From contig JAMKCF010000015.1 of NCBI GenBank assembly GCA_023634235.1, positions 6,549,698 to 6,613,697 on the forward strand: a stretch of DNA of 64,000 nucleotides. Reading direction: 5' to 3'. Both the position numbers and the translations under genes were made by a program. Origin of the DNA: Pisaster brevispinus. Lineage: Eukaryota > Echinodermata > Asteroidea > Forcipulatida > Asteriidae. Positions 63,091-64,000 of the stretch are shown here, one piece after another (positions within the stretch are counted from its first letter, which is position 1; every line of letters begins with the position of its first letter). Under the pieces are notes generated by a model that ran no database searches, had not been told where the DNA came from, and saw nothing but the letters and a program-made list of their open reading frames with translations.

Positions 63091-64000
63091 ATGACCAGCA
63101 GGTGGGGCTACTCCGAACGCTCCTCAAAATCATCCCCAATGGGATTTTTGTACACGCAGCTGTCAAAGAAACAAAGACAAAGTAAGGATGCTCAAATCAC
63201 CCTCAGAATAATACCGGATTTTCACAAGTTTTACACCATTAGAACGCCCGTCTCAAAGGCTCTCTCTTCCCTGAGTTTCGTTAAGGTGACAATTTTGTAG
63301 GCGGGGCCAGCGTCCTGGAAGTAGGGCTGCCCGAAACTCCACTGTAGTACATGCCCACGTCATCGCCAGTGAGAAAAAGCCGGCACAGAAAGGTCCGAAA
63401 TAAATTCTGCGCTAAGCTTGAGAATAACTCCCGAACTAGGCATGCTAGAGAGACAAAATTTGTACCTGACTCTGCCTTGCATATCCCTGCATCCGAAAAT
63501 CTAACTTTTAGCGTGGCGGAGGGCAAGCTTCATACCGGAAATGACCAGCAGGTGGGGCTACTCCGAACGCTCCTCAAAAGCATCCCCAATGGGATTTTTG
63601 TACACGCAGCTGTCAAAGAAACAAAGACAAAGTAAGGACGCTCAAATCACCCTCAGAATAATACCGGATTTTCACAAGTTTTACACCATTAGAACGCCCG
63701 TCTCAAAGGCTCTCTCTTCCCTGAGTTTCGTTAAGGTGACAATTTTGTAGGCGGGGCCAGCGTCCTGGAAGTAGGGCTGCCCGAAACTCCACTGTAGTAC
63801 ATGCCCACGTCATCGCCAGTGAGAAAAAGCCGGCACAGAAAGGTCCGAAATAAATTCTGCGCTAAGCTTGAGAATAACTCCCGAACTAGGCATGCTAGAG
63901 AGACAAAATTTGTACCTGACTCTGCCTTGAATATCCCTGGATCCGAAAATCTAACTTTTAGCGTGGCGGAGGGCAAGCTTCATACCGGAAATGACCAGCA
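63091..64000. repeat. Last two units and right window edge
   Basis: Units 63091 and 63541 are near the reference, with TCAAAATCATCC (about 63130), CTTGCATATCC (63480), GGACGCTC (unit 63541) and CTGGATCC near 63920, which creates a BamHI site. The window ends 10 bp into the next unit, so the array continues to the right. Confidence 0.85.

Larger units (their letters stand above)
1..64000. repeat. Satellite DNA array, 450 bp tandem unit, about 142 copies
   Basis: The same 450 bp unit repeats head to tail across the whole window with no inversion and no foreign insertion. Unit starts (ATGACCAGC) run 22, 472, 922 and so on to 63991. The spacing is 450 except for small indels, four 35 bp deletions, one 36 bp deletion, one 91 bp deletion and two 173 bp gains. 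The deviations sum to +69 bp, so 22 to 63991 holds exactly 142 units. Hand count on the first unit gives 48% G+C and 20 CpG. Large arrays of complex monomers are characteristic of eukaryotic centromeric and pericentromeric heterochromatin, but the chromosomal location is inferred. Both edges lie outside the window, so the array is longer than 64 kb. Ribosomal spacer subrepeats are a less likely alternative because no rRNA sequence is present and such blocks are usually much shorter. Confidence 0.98.

Noticed and set aside
1..64000. A giant repeat protein, since 450 is a multiple of three
   Set aside because: Every one of the six frames has at least one stop in the reference unit, so no frame runs through successive units.
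1..64000. Ribosomal DNA spacer subrepeats or a 5S rRNA or snRNA gene array
   Set aside because: No rRNA, 5S or snRNA sequence is recognisable in the unit, and 64 kb of uninterrupted subrepeats would be unusually long for an intergenic spacer.

Overview
The whole 64 kb window is one uninterrupted head-to-tail satellite DNA array. The repeat unit is 450 bp. Taking the ATGACCAGC at position 22 as an arbitrary unit start, there are 142 complete units from 22 to 63990, with 21 bp of a unit before them and 10 bp after. Neither edge of the array lies in the window. I see no unique sequence, protein-coding gene, rRNA, tRNA, transposon, CRISPR array or inverted unit. Short open reading frames (about 69, 94 and 81 codons) recur once per unit only because the unit recurs, and several units carry stops in them, so I do not call them genes.

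Organism: a long array of a complex 450 bp monomer with nested higher-order repeats (HORs) is typical of eukaryotic centromeric or pericentromeric heterochromatin, and argues against a bacterium, archaeon or phage. The reference unit has, by hand count, 48% G+C and 20 CpG (observed/expected about 0.78). I do not recognise the satellite family and cannot name the species. Centromere location is an inference, not something the sequence proves.

Layout. (1) 1-12618: very homogeneous units, many identical to their neighbours; the only subfamily structure is a patch of shared variants at 8570-12169. (2) 12619-31730: a mosaic core of units about 1.5-3.5% diverged from the reference (hand counts), rich in indels and HORs. 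These include an X-Y-Z repeat with a 35 bp deletion (15317-19711), a 91 bp deletion near 20010, two strongly diverged units (21421-22318), and an A-B-C-D-E-F-G HOR with an internal A-B-C amplification (24085-31280). An older relative of A-B-C-D lies at 13069-14866. (3) 31731-34429: a transition zone. (4) 34430-63990: homogeneous again, but made of recent multi-unit duplications: 4-mers (34430-38028, 38029-41628, 59491-63090), a 6-mer (52741-58140), and a block of about 4.2 kb marked by a 173 bp partial-unit duplication (41629-48276).

The units do not act as a gene set. The biology here is array evolution: unequal exchange or amplification of 3- to 9-unit blocks, exchange inside units, and small rearrangements with ends concentrated in one roughly 90 bp part of the unit. 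Candidate structural signals in each unit are 10-bp-phased T tracts, two short dyads and five copies of CCGAA.
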